Below are positions 34,590 through 42,315 of a stretch of DNA of 64,000 nt, piece by piece. The translations under genes were made by a program, and so were the position numbers. The notes below the pieces were generated by a model, which saw only the letters and a list, made by a program, of their open reading frames with translations, did not search any database and had not been told where the DNA came from. Source of the DNA: Halomonas halophila (GTDB taxonomy: Bacteria; Pseudomonadota; Gammaproteobacteria; Pseudomonadales; Halomonadaceae). How positions within the stretch are numbered: position 1 is the stretch's first letter; every line of letters begins with the position of its first letter. The stretch spans positions 1 to 64,000 of the forward strand of contig NZ_CP129121.1 of assembly GCF_030406665.1 (NCBI RefSeq), written 5' to 3'.

Positions 34590-35564
34590 TCAACCATGGG
34601 ACGTCGTCGTGATGGCATCGGCTGGCTGCTGCTGAATCGTGCTGGACACCAGGGCGTCGAGTCCGTCTTCCAGCGACCACTCCGCCTGTATGCCGAGCCA
34701 CTGCTCGAGGCGCTGGGTATGCCCGCACGAATCGCGAATATCGTCTTGCCTGGCCGGCGAAAACTGAAGGGTGGGAGGGTGATGGGTCAGCGAGCCGAGA
34801 GTATCCAGCAAGCCCAACAGATTGGTGCGCTGCCCTGTGGCCACGTTACAGACGCCCTGGTGTCCTGTTTCCAGGGCCGACACGTTGGCTCGCGCGACAT
34901 CCCGAACGTAGATGAAATCGCGAGTCTGTAGGCCATCGCCGAAGATCCGAGGGGACTGTCCGAGCAGGAGAGTGTCGAGGAAGCGTGCAATGACACCAGC
35001 ATAGGGCGATTGCGGGTCCTGACGAGGGCCGTAGACATTGAAGTAGCGCAGCCCCAGGCTCGACAGACCCTGGGAGGTTTGCAGCAGCTCTGCGTAACGT
35101 TCATCCGCCCACTTTTCCAGCCCGTAGGGCGAGATCGGAGATGGAGTGAATGTCTCGCGTATTGGCAAATATCTGGGGATGCCGTAAACGGCCGCAGATG
35201 AGGCATAGACGATGCGCTCGACGCCAGCCGACGTTGCGGCGTGAAACACATTGAGCGTACCGAGGATATTGTGACTGGCCGAGGCGGCCGGGTCTTCAAC
35301 GGAGCGTACGACCGACACTTGAGCCGCCAGGTGGAGACAGAGGCTGATGTCACGCATGGCCTGTGCCACGCTCGAGGCATCGCGAATGTCGCCTTTGACG
35401 AACTCCAGACGCCTGTTCTGCAGAGGCAGGTTGGAGAGGTTGCCGCTGGAAAGATTGTCCAGCACACGCACTTTATAGCCTTTTGCCAGCAGTAACTCGA
35501 CGCTATGGGAGCCGATGAAACCGGCACCGCCGGTGACCAGCACCCGATGGGCGAACTGCGTCAT
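34590..35564 (-). CDS. pelX: UDP-N-acetylglucosamine 4-epimerase, PelX-type
   Basis: An extended SDR epimerase of 324 residues. It has the NAD motif VLVTGGAGFIGSHSVELLL, the serine block YASSAAVYGIPRY and the catalytic YGLEK (YxxxK). RYFNVYGPRQDPQSPYAGVI is typical of UDP-GlcNAc/UDP-GalNAc 4-epimerases. It heads the pel genes with a 33-base gap to pelA. In some pseudomonads the equivalent gene, pelX, precedes pelA and supplies UDP-GalNAc, so that name is inferred from family and position. The strong Shine-Dalgarno-like GGGGGAAGGGAA sits just upstream of the ATG. Base composition is visibly less GC-rich than in the housekeeping genes. Confidence 0.88.
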   Translation of the reverse strand: MTQFAHRVLVTGGAGFIGSHSVELLLAKGYKVRVLDNLSSGNLSNLPLQNRRLEFVKGDIRDASSVAQAMRDISLCLHLAAQVSVVRSVEDPAASASHNILGTLNVFHAATSAGVERIVYASSAAVYGIPRYLPIRETFTPSPISPYGLEKWADERYAELLQTSQGLSSLGLRYFNVYGPRQDPQSPYAGVIARFLDTLLLGQSPRIFGDGLQTRDFIYVRDVARANVSALETGHQGVCNVATGQRTNLLGLLDTLGSLTHHPPTLQFSPARQDDIRDSCGHTQRLEQWLGIQAEWSLEDGLDALVSSTIQQQPADAITTTSHG

Positions 35565-35790
35565 GTTCCCTTCCCCCGTGTTGTTATAGCGGACGGCTTC
35601 TTCTGGCCGCTGTCATCTCCGTAACTGGAAGGTTGCTCAGTTACAGAAATTAACCTATGGGGTGCAGGATAAGAGGGCGGGCATACCGCTACCGCCTGTA
35701 ATGGCTAATTATGCTGTGGTGGTTTTTCTCGTGGGGGAGTATGAGAGATGGGGCAGGGCCGAGCGATATCCGGCCCTGTGCAAGTGGAAG
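35565..35790 (-). promoter_or_regulatory. pel operon leader region with inverted repeat
   Basis: This 226-base gap between pelX and rpiA should hold the pel promoter. A TATAAC element on the minus strand (35583-35588) is a possible -10 without a clear -35. A perfect inverted repeat, GTAACTG at 35621-35627 with CAGTTAC at 35638-35644, lies about 60 bases upstream of the pelX ATG and could be an operator. It does not match any regulator site I can name with confidence. Confidence 0.45.
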
Positions 35791-36465
35791 TCAGGCCGAC
35801 GTCAGACGCTCGACGCCCTGGTCGGTGCCCAGCAGCAGCACGTCGGCGCCGCGGGCGGCGAACAGGCCGTTGGTGACCACCCCGACGATGGCGTTGAGCT
35901 GCGCTTCCATGGCCACGGGATCGTCGATCATGAACTCATAGCAGTCGAGGATCTGGTTGCCGTTGTCGGTGACCACGCCCTCGCGGTAGACCGGGTCGGC
36001 GCCCAGCTTGACCAGCTCCCGGGCCACGTAGGAGCGGGCCATGGGAATCACCTCCACCGGCAGCGGGAAGTCACCCAGGCACTTCACCTTCTTGGAGCCG
36101 TCGGCGATGCACACGAAGCGCTGGGCGCAGGCGGCGACGATCTTCTCTCGGGTCAGGGCCGCACCGCCGCCCTTGATCATCTGGAGGTGAGCGTTCACTT
36201 CGTCGGCGCCGTCGACATAGACGGGCACGGTGCCGACCTCGTTGAGCTCGAAGACGTCGATGCCGTGGCCGCGCAGGCGCTCGGCGCTGGCTTCCGAGCT
36301 GGCCACGGCGCCGCGAAAGTCGCCGCTCAGCGCGGCCAGCTGGTCGATGAAGCGGTTGGCGGTGGAGCCGGTGCCGACGCCGATCACCACGTCGCGCCCG
36401 AGCAGCGGGCGGATCTCGTCGATGGCGGCAGCGGCCACGGCGTCCTTGAGTTCGTCCTGGGTCAT
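35791..36465 (-). CDS. rpiA: ribose-5-phosphate isomerase A
   Basis: Interconverts ribose 5-phosphate and ribulose 5-phosphate in the pentose phosphate pathway. The 224 residues have VIGVGTGSTANRFIDQL (phosphate-binding), VPVYVDGADEVN and the active-site block IKGGGAALTREKIVA. It is divergent from ilvA, an arrangement common in gammaproteobacteria, with about 150 bases of shared upstream DNA. The downstream neighbour is the pel leader. Confidence 0.97.
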   Translation of the reverse strand: MTQDELKDAVAAAAIDEIRPLLGRDVVIGVGTGSTANRFIDQLAALSGDFRGAVASSEASAERLRGHGIDVFELNEVGTVPVYVDGADEVNAHLQMIKGGGAALTREKIVAACAQRFVCIADGSKKVKCLGDFPLPVEVIPMARSYVARELVKLGADPVYREGVVTDNGNQILDCYEFMIDDPVAMEAQLNAIVGVVTNGLFAARGADVLLLGTDQGVERLTSA

Positions 36466-36618
36466 GGAGGGCTCGTCTGGCTGGAGGGTGGAAATGCCGC
36501 GCCATTATAGGCCATGGCGCCTCGCCGTGCTGGACGCCGTGCCGGCGCGAATGCTACCAATAGAGGTTCCCTCCGCGCCGCGTCACGCGGCCCCTCGCGC
36601 TACTATCGGAATGTCAGG

Positions 36619-38133
36619 ATGCTCGAAGATACCGTCAAGAAGATTCTCCAGGCCCGGGTCTATGAGGCCGCCCGGGAAACGCCGATCTCGTCGGCCCCCT
36701 TCCTGTCCCGCCGGTTCGACAACCAGATTCTGATCAAGCGCGAAGACCTCCAGCCGGTCTACTCCTTCAAGATTCGCGGCGCCTACAACAAGATGGCGCA
36801 GCTCAGCGACGAGCAGAAGGCCAAGGGCGTGATCGCTGCCTCGGCGGGCAACCATGCCCAGGGGCTGGCCATGGCCGCGAAGCAGATGGGGGTCAAGGCG
36901 GTGATCGTGATGCCGCGCATCACCCCGGAGATCAAGGTCGCCGCGGTGCGCGCCCGGGGCGCCCGGGTGGTGCTCAAGGGCGATGCCTTCGGTGAGGCCG
37001 CGGCCCACGCCCAGGAGCTGATCGAGGAGCACGGCTACACCTACATCCCGCCGTTCGACGATATCGACGTGATCGCCGGCCAGGGCACCGTGGCGGTGGA
37101 GATCCTGCGCCAGAACCCCGGTCGGCTGGACGCCATCTTCGTGCCGGTGGGCGGCGGTGGCCTGATCGCCGGCGTGGCCGCCTACGTGAAGTACCTGCGC
37201 CCGGAGATCAAGGTGATCGGCGTGGAGTCCGAGGACAGCGCCAGCCTCAAGGCGGCCCTGGACAGCGGCGAGCGCGTGGTGCTGGACCAGGTCGGCGTGT
37301 TCGCCGAGGGCGTGGCCGTGGCCCAGGTCGGCGAGGCACCCTTCGCGGTGATGCGCGACCTGGTGGATGACGTCATCACCGTCAACACCGACGAGATGTG
37401 CGCCGCGGTGAAGGACATCTTCGAGGACACCCGCGCGGTCTCCGAGACCTCCGGAGCCCTGTCGCTGGCCGGCCTCAAGAAGTACATCCAGCAGACCGGC
37501 GCCAGCGGCGAGACCTTGGTGTGCATCAATTCCGGCGCCAACACCAACTTCGACCGCCTGCAGCACATCGCCGAGCGCACCGAGCTGGGCGAGCAGCGCG
37601 AGGCGATCCTGGCGGTGACCATCCCCGAGAAGCCGGGCAGCTTCAAGAAGTTCTGCCGGACCATCGGCAAGCGCATGGTCACCGAGTTCAGCTATCGCTA
37701 TGCCGATCCCGAGCAGGCGCACATCTTCGTCGGGGTGCAGGTCAAGCCGGGCGGCGAGGACCGTCAGGCGGTGATCGACAAGCTGCGCGAGGCCGACTAT
37801 CCGGTGGAGGACCTCACCGACAACGAGCTGGCCAAGCTGCACTTGCGTCATCTGGGCGGCGGCCGTCCCCAGGAGCGCTTCGACGAGGAGGTCTATCGTT
37901 TCGAGTTCCCGGAGCGCCCCGGCGCGCTGATGAACTTCCTCACCCACCTGCCCCACGACTGGAACATCTCGCTGTTCCATTACCGCAACCACGGCGCCGC
38001 CTACGGCCGGGTGCTGGTCGGCATGCAGCTGCCGGAAGACGATCGTGGCCACGTCGAGGAGCACTTCGACGAGATCGGCTATCGCTACTGGAAGGAATCG
38101 GACAATCCCGCCTATCGGCTGTTCATGGCCTGA
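36619..38133 (+). CDS. ilvA: threonine ammonia-lyase, biosynthetic
   Basis: A PLP enzyme converting threonine to 2-oxobutanoate, the first committed step of isoleucine synthesis. The 504-residue protein has the PLP lysine in YSFKIRGAYNKM, the glycine-rich phosphate loop VGGGGLIAG, and two C-terminal ACT-like regulatory domains from about residue 330, consistent with feedback by isoleucine. I set the start at ATG 36619 (MLEDTVKKILQARVY). The longer frame back to 36514 encodes an unlikely Arg-rich extension. A perfect 11-base stem-loop follows the stop at 38209-38234. Confidence 0.96.
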   Translation: MLEDTVKKILQARVYEAARETPISSAPFLSRRFDNQILIKREDLQPVYSFKIRGAYNKMAQLSDEQKAKGVIAASAGNHAQGLAMAAKQMGVKAVIVMPRITPEIKVAAVRARGARVVLKGDAFGEAAAHAQELIEEHGYTYIPPFDDIDVIAGQGTVAVEILRQNPGRLDAIFVPVGGGGLIAGVAAYVKYLRPEIKVIGVESEDSASLKAALDSGERVVLDQVGVFAEGVAVAQVGEAPFAVMRDLVDDVITVNTDEMCAAVKDIFEDTRAVSETSGALSLAGLKKYIQQTGASGETLVCINSGANTNFDRLQHIAERTELGEQREAILAVTIPEKPGSFKKFCRTIGKRMVTEFSYRYADPEQAHIFVGVQVKPGGEDRQAVIDKLREADYPVEDLTDNELAKLHLRHLGGGRPQERFDEEVYRFEFPERPGALMNFLTHLPHDWNISLFHYRNHGAAYGRVLVGMQLPEDDRGHVEEHFDEIGYRYWKESDNPAYRLFMA

Positions 38134-38461
38134 GGATGGCGGGGCGGGTGAGTGAACGTTTGCTCGCTCGCCATATCAGGCCATGACCGTGTTGCTTTTC
38201 TTCATCCTCCGGGCATGACGGTTGTCATGCCCGGAGCCTTCCTCTAGGCTATGGCCTCGTTCGAGAATGCCGGCCGCCGGTTCCAGCGCCTGGCCGCTCT
38301 GCCCCTTCACTCGCCCGCAAGCGGCGAAGAAACAGTGTTTACGGGGTCAAATGGGCATTTCGCGGCGTCTTCGACGCCGTATAGTCGAGACAGTCACATT
38401 GTTATCCGCGCCCCGGAGCCGCCCGGGCGCGCCGTTGTCATAGCGATCGAGGGAGTCGACG
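38134..38461. other. intergenic region between ilvA and the small membrane peptide gene
   Basis: No gene seen. It contains a perfect stem-loop, CCGGGCATGAC (38209-38219) with GTCATGCCCGG (38224-38234), with no following T-run. A TATAGT at 38380-38385 could be the -10 of the next small gene, though no good -35 is apparent. GAGGGAG just before 38462 is a good ribosome binding site for that gene. Confidence 0.55.
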
Positions 38462-38557
38462 ATGAAGCGCAAGCCCGACCTGGTCATGATCCTGGTGCTG
38501 ATCTTCGGTATCGGTGTCGTGGCGACCGGCTACGCCCAGGCGTTGGTCGGCCAGTAG
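38462..38557 (+). CDS. 31-residue single-pass membrane peptide, function unknown
   Basis: The reading frame MKRKPDLVMILVLIFGIGVVATG (first 23 residues in two parts: MKRKPDLVM, then ILVLIFGIGVVATG) ends in YAQALVGQ. A basic N-terminus is followed by one strongly hydrophobic span, residues 8-22, long enough to cross a membrane. It is preceded by a good Shine-Dalgarno (GAGGGAG) and followed 25 bases later by a near-perfect rho-independent terminator. Both argue that it is a real, separately expressed gene despite its size. I recall similar small basic-hydrophobic proteins in related genomes but cannot name a function. Confidence 0.65.
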   Translation: MKRKPDLVMILVLIFGIGVVATGYAQALVGQ

Positions 38558-38582
38558 GCGCCAGCGCTCAGGACGATTCCCG

Positions 38583-38621
38583 AAAAAAAGCGGCCGATGC
38601 TCAAGCATCGGCCGCTTTTTT
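38583..38621. terminator. strong bidirectional rho-independent terminator
   Basis: AAAAAAAGCGGCCGATGC pairs with GCATCGGCCGCTTTTTT around a TCAA loop. It can end the small peptide gene on the plus strand and fau on the minus strand. Confidence 0.95.
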
Positions 38622-38646
38622 CATGTCGGAACGATCCGCGAGGCGC

Positions 38647-39279
38647 TCAGGGGCGCACCACGCGCCGGTCGCTGACGATGGCGTCCAGCGGCACGTCCCA
38701 GGGCGCCACCGGCAGGCGGTCGACGCGCTGGCAGTCGTGGGCCAGGCCGATCAGGCGCGGCCGCGGCCCGCGGCCGCGGGTGAAGGCCAGGGTACGGTCG
38801 TAGAAGCCGCCGCCCATGCCGATACGCTGGCCGTCGTCGTCGAAGCCCACCAGCGGCATCAGGATCAGGTCCAGGGCCCAGGCCGGCGTGCGGCGGGCGC
38901 GATGGGCGCCGTGGCGGGTGCAGGGCTCCGGGATACCGAAGCGATTGGTCACCATCGGCGTGCCGGCGTGGTAGTGCACGAACCACAGGGCGTTGTGGGA
39001 AAGCGGACGCAGCACGGGCAGATAGACGCGGGCACCGCGGCCGTTCAGCCAGGGCATCAGTCGGGTCGGATCGATCTCGCCGTCGTTGGGCAGGTAGAGG
39101 GCCACGCGCCGGGCGCGCTGGACTTCGGGGAGATGCCGCAGGCGATGGCACAGTCGCCGGGCGGCCTGATATTGCTCTTGCGCGCTCAGCTGGCGGCGGC
39201 GACGGCGAAGGTCACGACGCAGGGCGCGTCGTTCGTCGTCTCTCACGGCGTGAGCGGCGGTGTCTTGCAGATCGGTCAT
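38647..39279 (-). CDS. fau: 5-formyltetrahydrofolate cyclo-ligase
   Basis: Converts 5-formyl-THF to 5,10-methenyl-THF (YgfA/Fau family, 210 residues). Visible motifs are an Arg-rich first helix (RRDLRRRRRQLSAQEQ), YLPNDGEIDPTRL and the substrate/ATP-site GIGMGGGFYDRTL (here RIGMGGGFYDRTL). I chose the ATG at 39279 because an upstream in-frame ATG at 39312 would lie inside the 6S RNA gene. As in E. coli, fau follows ssrS and probably shares its transcript. Confidence 0.93.
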   Translation of the reverse strand: MTDLQDTAAHAVRDDERRALRRDLRRRRRQLSAQEQYQAARRLCHRLRHLPEVQRARRVALYLPNDGEIDPTRLMPWLNGRGARVYLPVLRPLSHNALWFVHYHAGTPMVTNRFGIPEPCTRHGAHRARRTPAWALDLILMPLVGFDDDGQRIGMGGGFYDRTLAFTRGRGPRPRLIGLAHDCQRVDRLPVAPWDVPLDAIVSDRRVVRP

Positions 39280-39287
39280 GCGGAAAG

Positions 39288-39473
39288 GAGTTCCCCAGAG
39301 TGCCGCTGTCATTCTGGCCCTTGAACCCTGTGGTTCAAGGTGGGTGGCCGCAGCCGGACCGTCAGGCTTTCCGTCGCACGGACATGCACACGGGTCCGGA
39401 CTAGCTGTTGGCCCCCTGGGTACTGCGCATAGGCTCGAGGGACTTAACGACTGGCGAACACCCCAGGGAACGC
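39288..39473 (-). ncRNA. ssrS: 6S RNA
   Basis: On the minus strand this segment matches the 6S RNA layout. The closing stem pairs GUUCCCUGGGGUG (39471-39459) with CACUCUGGGGAAC (39302-39290), all 13 positions pairing if G-U is allowed. Within it are UUCGCCAG, GUCCCUCGAGCC, GCAUGUCCG, AAGCCU and the conserved hairpin CACCUUGAACC..GGUUCAAGGG. The gene order zapA-ssrS-fau is the one known in gammaproteobacteria. 6S RNA binds sigma70 RNA polymerase in stationary phase. The ends are placed from the stem to within a few bases. Confidence 0.92.
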
Positions 39474-39477
39474 CTCT

Positions 39478-39505
39478 ATCCTAGCAGAGCGAGGCCTACG
39501 TCCAA
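39478..39505 (-). promoter_or_regulatory. candidate ssrS promoter
   Basis: On the minus strand TTGGAC (39505-39500) is followed after 16 bases by TAGGAT (39483-39478), about seven bases before the predicted 5' end of 6S RNA. Confidence 0.55.
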
Positions 39506-39571
39506 AGCGAAGAATCCTCAGCGAGGGGATGATGCCGATGGTAATGGACCAGAGCATCGGGGGCAGGACGT

Positions 39572-39637
39572 AGAGGGGGTTTTTGGCCAAGGATGGCCAA
39601 AGTAGCGCCCAAGGATGGGTTCATAGCGCCCCTCGTA
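39572..39637 (+). repeat. modular dispersed repeat, family A, copy 4 (short form)
   Basis: GAGGGGGTTTTT leads into GGCCAAGGATGGCC (39585-39598), then AAAGTAGCGCCCAAGGATGG and GTTCATAGCGCCCC. The two boxes are adjacent, as in copy 3. It lies between zapA and ssrS and fills most of that gap. If ssrS is cotranscribed from zapA, the repeat would be in the transcript. Confidence 0.78.
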
Positions 39638-39671
39638 GGCCTGTCCCCGAGTCGGCACTGAACACGATCCT

Positions 39672-39971
39672 CTAGCGCGAGGGTGCGTCGGCCAGCGCCT
39701 TCTCCAGGCGCGCGCTGAGCTCGCCGAGGCTCTTCTCGCCGGCGCGGCGCTCCTCGAGGGTCTCGAGCAGCTCGTGGGTGATGTTCAGGGCCGCCATGAT
39801 GGCGACCTTCTCCCGGTCGACCACCTTGCCCTGGGCGTGGATGCCCTGCATGGCACGATCCAGGTAGCGGGCGGTACGCTCCAGCTTGTCGCGCTCTTCC
39901 GGCGGACAGGCGATGACGTACTGGCGCTCCAGCAGGGTGATCTCGGTGGTGGGCCGCGAGGCGTCGGTCAT
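39672..39971 (-). CDS. zapA: cell division protein ZapA
   Basis: A small FtsZ-associated protein that bundles protofilaments at the Z-ring. The 99 residues show the ZapA fold: a beta N-terminus with ITLLERQYVIACPPEERDKLERTARYLDRAM, then the conserved VAIMAALNITHELL, then a long coiled-coil helix rich in Glu, Leu and Arg. It is divergent from ygfB, the usual arrangement. A TTGACG at 40059-40054 on the minus strand could be its -35, with only a weak -10 at the expected place. Confidence 0.93.
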   Translation of the reverse strand: MTDASRPTTEITLLERQYVIACPPEERDKLERTARYLDRAMQGIHAQGKVVDREKVAIMAALNITHELLETLEERRAGEKSLGELSARLEKALADAPSR

Positions 39972-40124
39972 GGGGGGCTCCGGCGGGCCCGGACGAGCGC
40001 GCGGGATGCGGCGCCAAGGGGGCCCGATGCGTTAACATCGTGGGGTATACGTACGTCAAGTCACTATAAGAGAGCCGTTTGCGGCCGGTCAACGCGCCGC
40101 GCGGCCCTCGCACCGGATGGTCCC

Positions 40125-40712
40125 ATGTCTCTGATCAACGAACGCCAGGATTTCTCCGACATCGCCGACACCTTCCTGTTGCACGGCAGCATGCAATCGC
40201 CGGCCTTCCTCGACGGCCGCCTGTGTGCCTCGCTGGCGCTGCACGACCTCAGCGCCGAAGGCTGGCTGGAAGTCGTGTGCCAGAACCTGGGCGTCGAGCA
40301 GCCTCGCGACGAGCCGTCCGCCGAGCGCCTGCTGGGATGGCGTCGCCAGACCGTCGAGGCGCTCTCGGCCAGCGAGATGAACTACGAGCCGCTGCTGCCC
40401 GATGAGCTGTTCTCCCTGGCCGAGCGCGCCGAAGGCCTCAAGGACTGGACCCTGGGCTTCCTCGAGGTGATCGAGGATGCCGGCGCCGCGCCGCGCAAGC
40501 AGTGGTCCGAGGCCCTGCGCGAGGCGGTCGACGACCTCAAGGGCCTGACCAGCATCGAGACCGACCTCGATGACGACCCGGAGAACGAGAACGACCTCTT
40601 CGCCCTCACCGAGCACGCCCGCATGGCCGCCATGATGCTCTACACCGAGCAGCATCCCGGTCAGCCGCAGGTCGAGAAGGTCGACGACCCCGAGGCCTAC
40701 ACCAAGCACTGA
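40125..40712 (+). CDS. ygfB: UPF0149 family protein YgfB
   Basis: A 195-residue all-helical protein of the YgfB/YecA N-terminal family. Landmarks are LHGSMQSPAFLDGRLCASL, LPDELFSLAERAEGLKDWTLGFL and TEHARMAAMMLYTEQ. In Pseudomonas a YgfB homologue interferes with the AlpA antitermination regulator; whether that applies here is unknown. The start at 40125 (MSLINERQDFSDIADTF) is preferred, since the longer frame runs back through zapA. It heads a plus-strand run with pepP, ubiH and ubiI, a conserved gammaproteobacterial cluster. Confidence 0.92.
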   Translation: MSLINERQDFSDIADTFLLHGSMQSPAFLDGRLCASLALHDLSAEGWLEVVCQNLGVEQPRDEPSAERLLGWRRQTVEALSASEMNYEPLLPDELFSLAERAEGLKDWTLGFLEVIEDAGAAPRKQWSEALREAVDDLKGLTSIETDLDDDPENENDLFALTEHARMAAMMLYTEQHPGQPQVEKVDDPEAYTKH

Positions 40713-40793
40713 GGCGGTCCGGGCCGCCGGCCCGGACCGCGAGATGTCCGGCCCCGCCGCTCGGCGGGGCTCCCGCCTGCCCGAGGAACTGCC

Positions 40794-42131
40794 ATGCCGC
40801 CCGAGATCCTGCCTCGCCCCGCCGCCATCGGCGCAGCCGAATTCCGCGAGCGCCGCCGCCGCCTGATGGCCACGCTGCCCGACGATGCCGCCGTGCTGCT
40901 GCCCGGCGCCGCGCTGGTCACCCGCTCCGGGGACAGCGAACATGCCTTTCGCCAGAACAGCGACTTTCACTATCTCACCGGCTTCCCCGAGCCCGACGCC
41001 CTGCTGCTGCTGCTCCCCGGCCGTGACGATGGCGAGAGCGTGCTGTTCTGCCAGGATCGCGACCCGGAGATGGAAGCCTGGACCGGGCGCCGGCTGGGGG
41101 CGGAAGGCGCCGAGCGCGTGCATGGCCTCGACCAGGCCTTCGGCAACGCCGAGCGCGACGAAGTCCTCGCCGAGCTGCTCGACGGCCGCACCGCCCTCTA
41201 CCTGCCGCTGGACGACAGCGAGGCGCTGCACCTGGCCGAGTCGATCCGCGCCGAGCTGCAGGCCGGGGCCCGTCGCGGCGCGCGGCCACCGCTGGCCTTT
41301 GCCGACGTGTCCGTGCGCCTGCACGAGCAGCGGCTGGTCAAGAGCCCGTCGGAGCTGGCGCTGATGCGCCATGCCGGCGCGGTCAGCGCGAAGGCCCACT
41401 GCCGGGCGATGCGCGCCTGTGCCCCCGGGCTGACCGAGTACCAGCTGCAGGCCGAGCTCGAGCATGAGTTCCGGTGGCAGGGCGGTAGCGGCCCGGCCTA
41501 CGCCAGCATCGTCGCTGGCGGCGGCAATGCCCGTGTGCTGCACTACATCGAGAACGCCGATGTGCTGCATGACGGTGCCCTGGTGCTGATCGACGCTGGC
41601 GCCGAGTTCGACCTCTATGCCGGTGACATCACCCGTACCTTCCCGGTCGGGGGCCGCTTCGGCGAGGCGCAGCGCGCCCTCTACGAGGTGGTGCTCGGCG
41701 CCCAGCAGCGCGCCATCGAGGCCGTGCGCCCCGGCACCACCCTGGTCGCCATCCATCGCGGTGTGGTGCGCGATCTCACCGCCGGGCTGATCGAACTCGG
41801 CCTGCTAGAGGGTGAGCTGCAGGACTGCATCGAGAACGAGGCCTGGCGGCGCTTCTATCTCCACGCCACCTCCCACTGGCTGGGCCTCGACGTCCACGAT
41901 GTCGGCCAGTACCGCCAGGACGGCGAACCACGCCCGCTGGTGCCGGGCATGGTGCTGACCATCGAGCCCGGGCTCTACGTGCCCGAGGACGACGACATCC
42001 CCGCCGCCTATCGCGGCATCGGCATTCGCATCGAGGACGACGTGGCGGTGACCGAGGCGGGTCACGAGGTACTGACCGCCGACGTGCCCAAGCGGGTGGC
42101 CGATATCGAGGCGCTGATGGTCAAGGAATAA
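40794..42131 (+). CDS. pepP: Xaa-Pro aminopeptidase P
   Basis: A dinuclear-metal aminopeptidase cleaving N-terminal residues before proline. The 445-residue protein has the N-terminal creatinase-like domain (VTRSGDSEHAFRQNSDFHYLTGF). The C-terminal pita-bread domain shows ligands in LVLIDAGAEFDLYAGDITRTFPVGG (two Asp), SHWLGLDVHDVGQY (His), VLTIEPGLYVPE (Glu) and GIGIRIEDDVAV (Glu). It follows ygfB by 81 bases. Confidence 0.96.
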   Translation: MPPEILPRPAAIGAAEFRERRRRLMATLPDDAAVLLPGAALVTRSGDSEHAFRQNSDFHYLTGFPEPDALLLLLPGRDDGESVLFCQDRDPEMEAWTGRRLGAEGAERVHGLDQAFGNAERDEVLAELLDGRTALYLPLDDSEALHLAESIRAELQAGARRGARPPLAFADVSVRLHEQRLVKSPSELALMRHAGAVSAKAHCRAMRACAPGLTEYQLQAELEHEFRWQGGSGPAYASIVAGGGNARVLHYIENADVLHDGALVLIDAGAEFDLYAGDITRTFPVGGRFGEAQRALYEVVLGAQQRAIEAVRPGTTLVAIHRGVVRDLTAGLIELGLLEGELQDCIENEAWRRFYLHATSHWLGLDVHDVGQYRQDGEPRPLVPGMVLTIEPGLYVPEDDDIPAAYRGIGIRIEDDVAVTEAGHEVLTADVPKRVADIEALMVKE

Positions 42132-42315
42132 CCGTTAGCAAGTTCGATAATTTATGGGTTACGTAACGTACATTATGGAATATTGGCCGTGAATCGGCAT
42201 TCCAGCGCCGCCCCAGCAGGGCGGCATAAGGAGCGCCGGCTGACAGGGCCGTCAGGATGAAGGTCGTGAGGATGAGGACCGTGATGACAGCCGTAATGCA
42301 AGAGAGGAGCCGGCC
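42132..42315 (+). promoter_or_regulatory. AT-rich island upstream of ubiH
   Basis: In an otherwise GC-rich neighbourhood, 42141-42186 is AT-rich and contains the perfect 10-base palindrome GTTACGTAAC (42158-42167), flanked by ATAAT and ATTAT. This suggests a promoter or operator for ubiH-ubiI separate from pepP. I cannot assign exact -35/-10 elements or a regulator. Confidence 0.4.

Noticed and set aside
22077..35564. Pel region as a mobile genomic island
   Set aside because: No integrase, tRNA border or flanking direct repeat was seen. The lower GC alone, counted only on sample lines, does not prove it.
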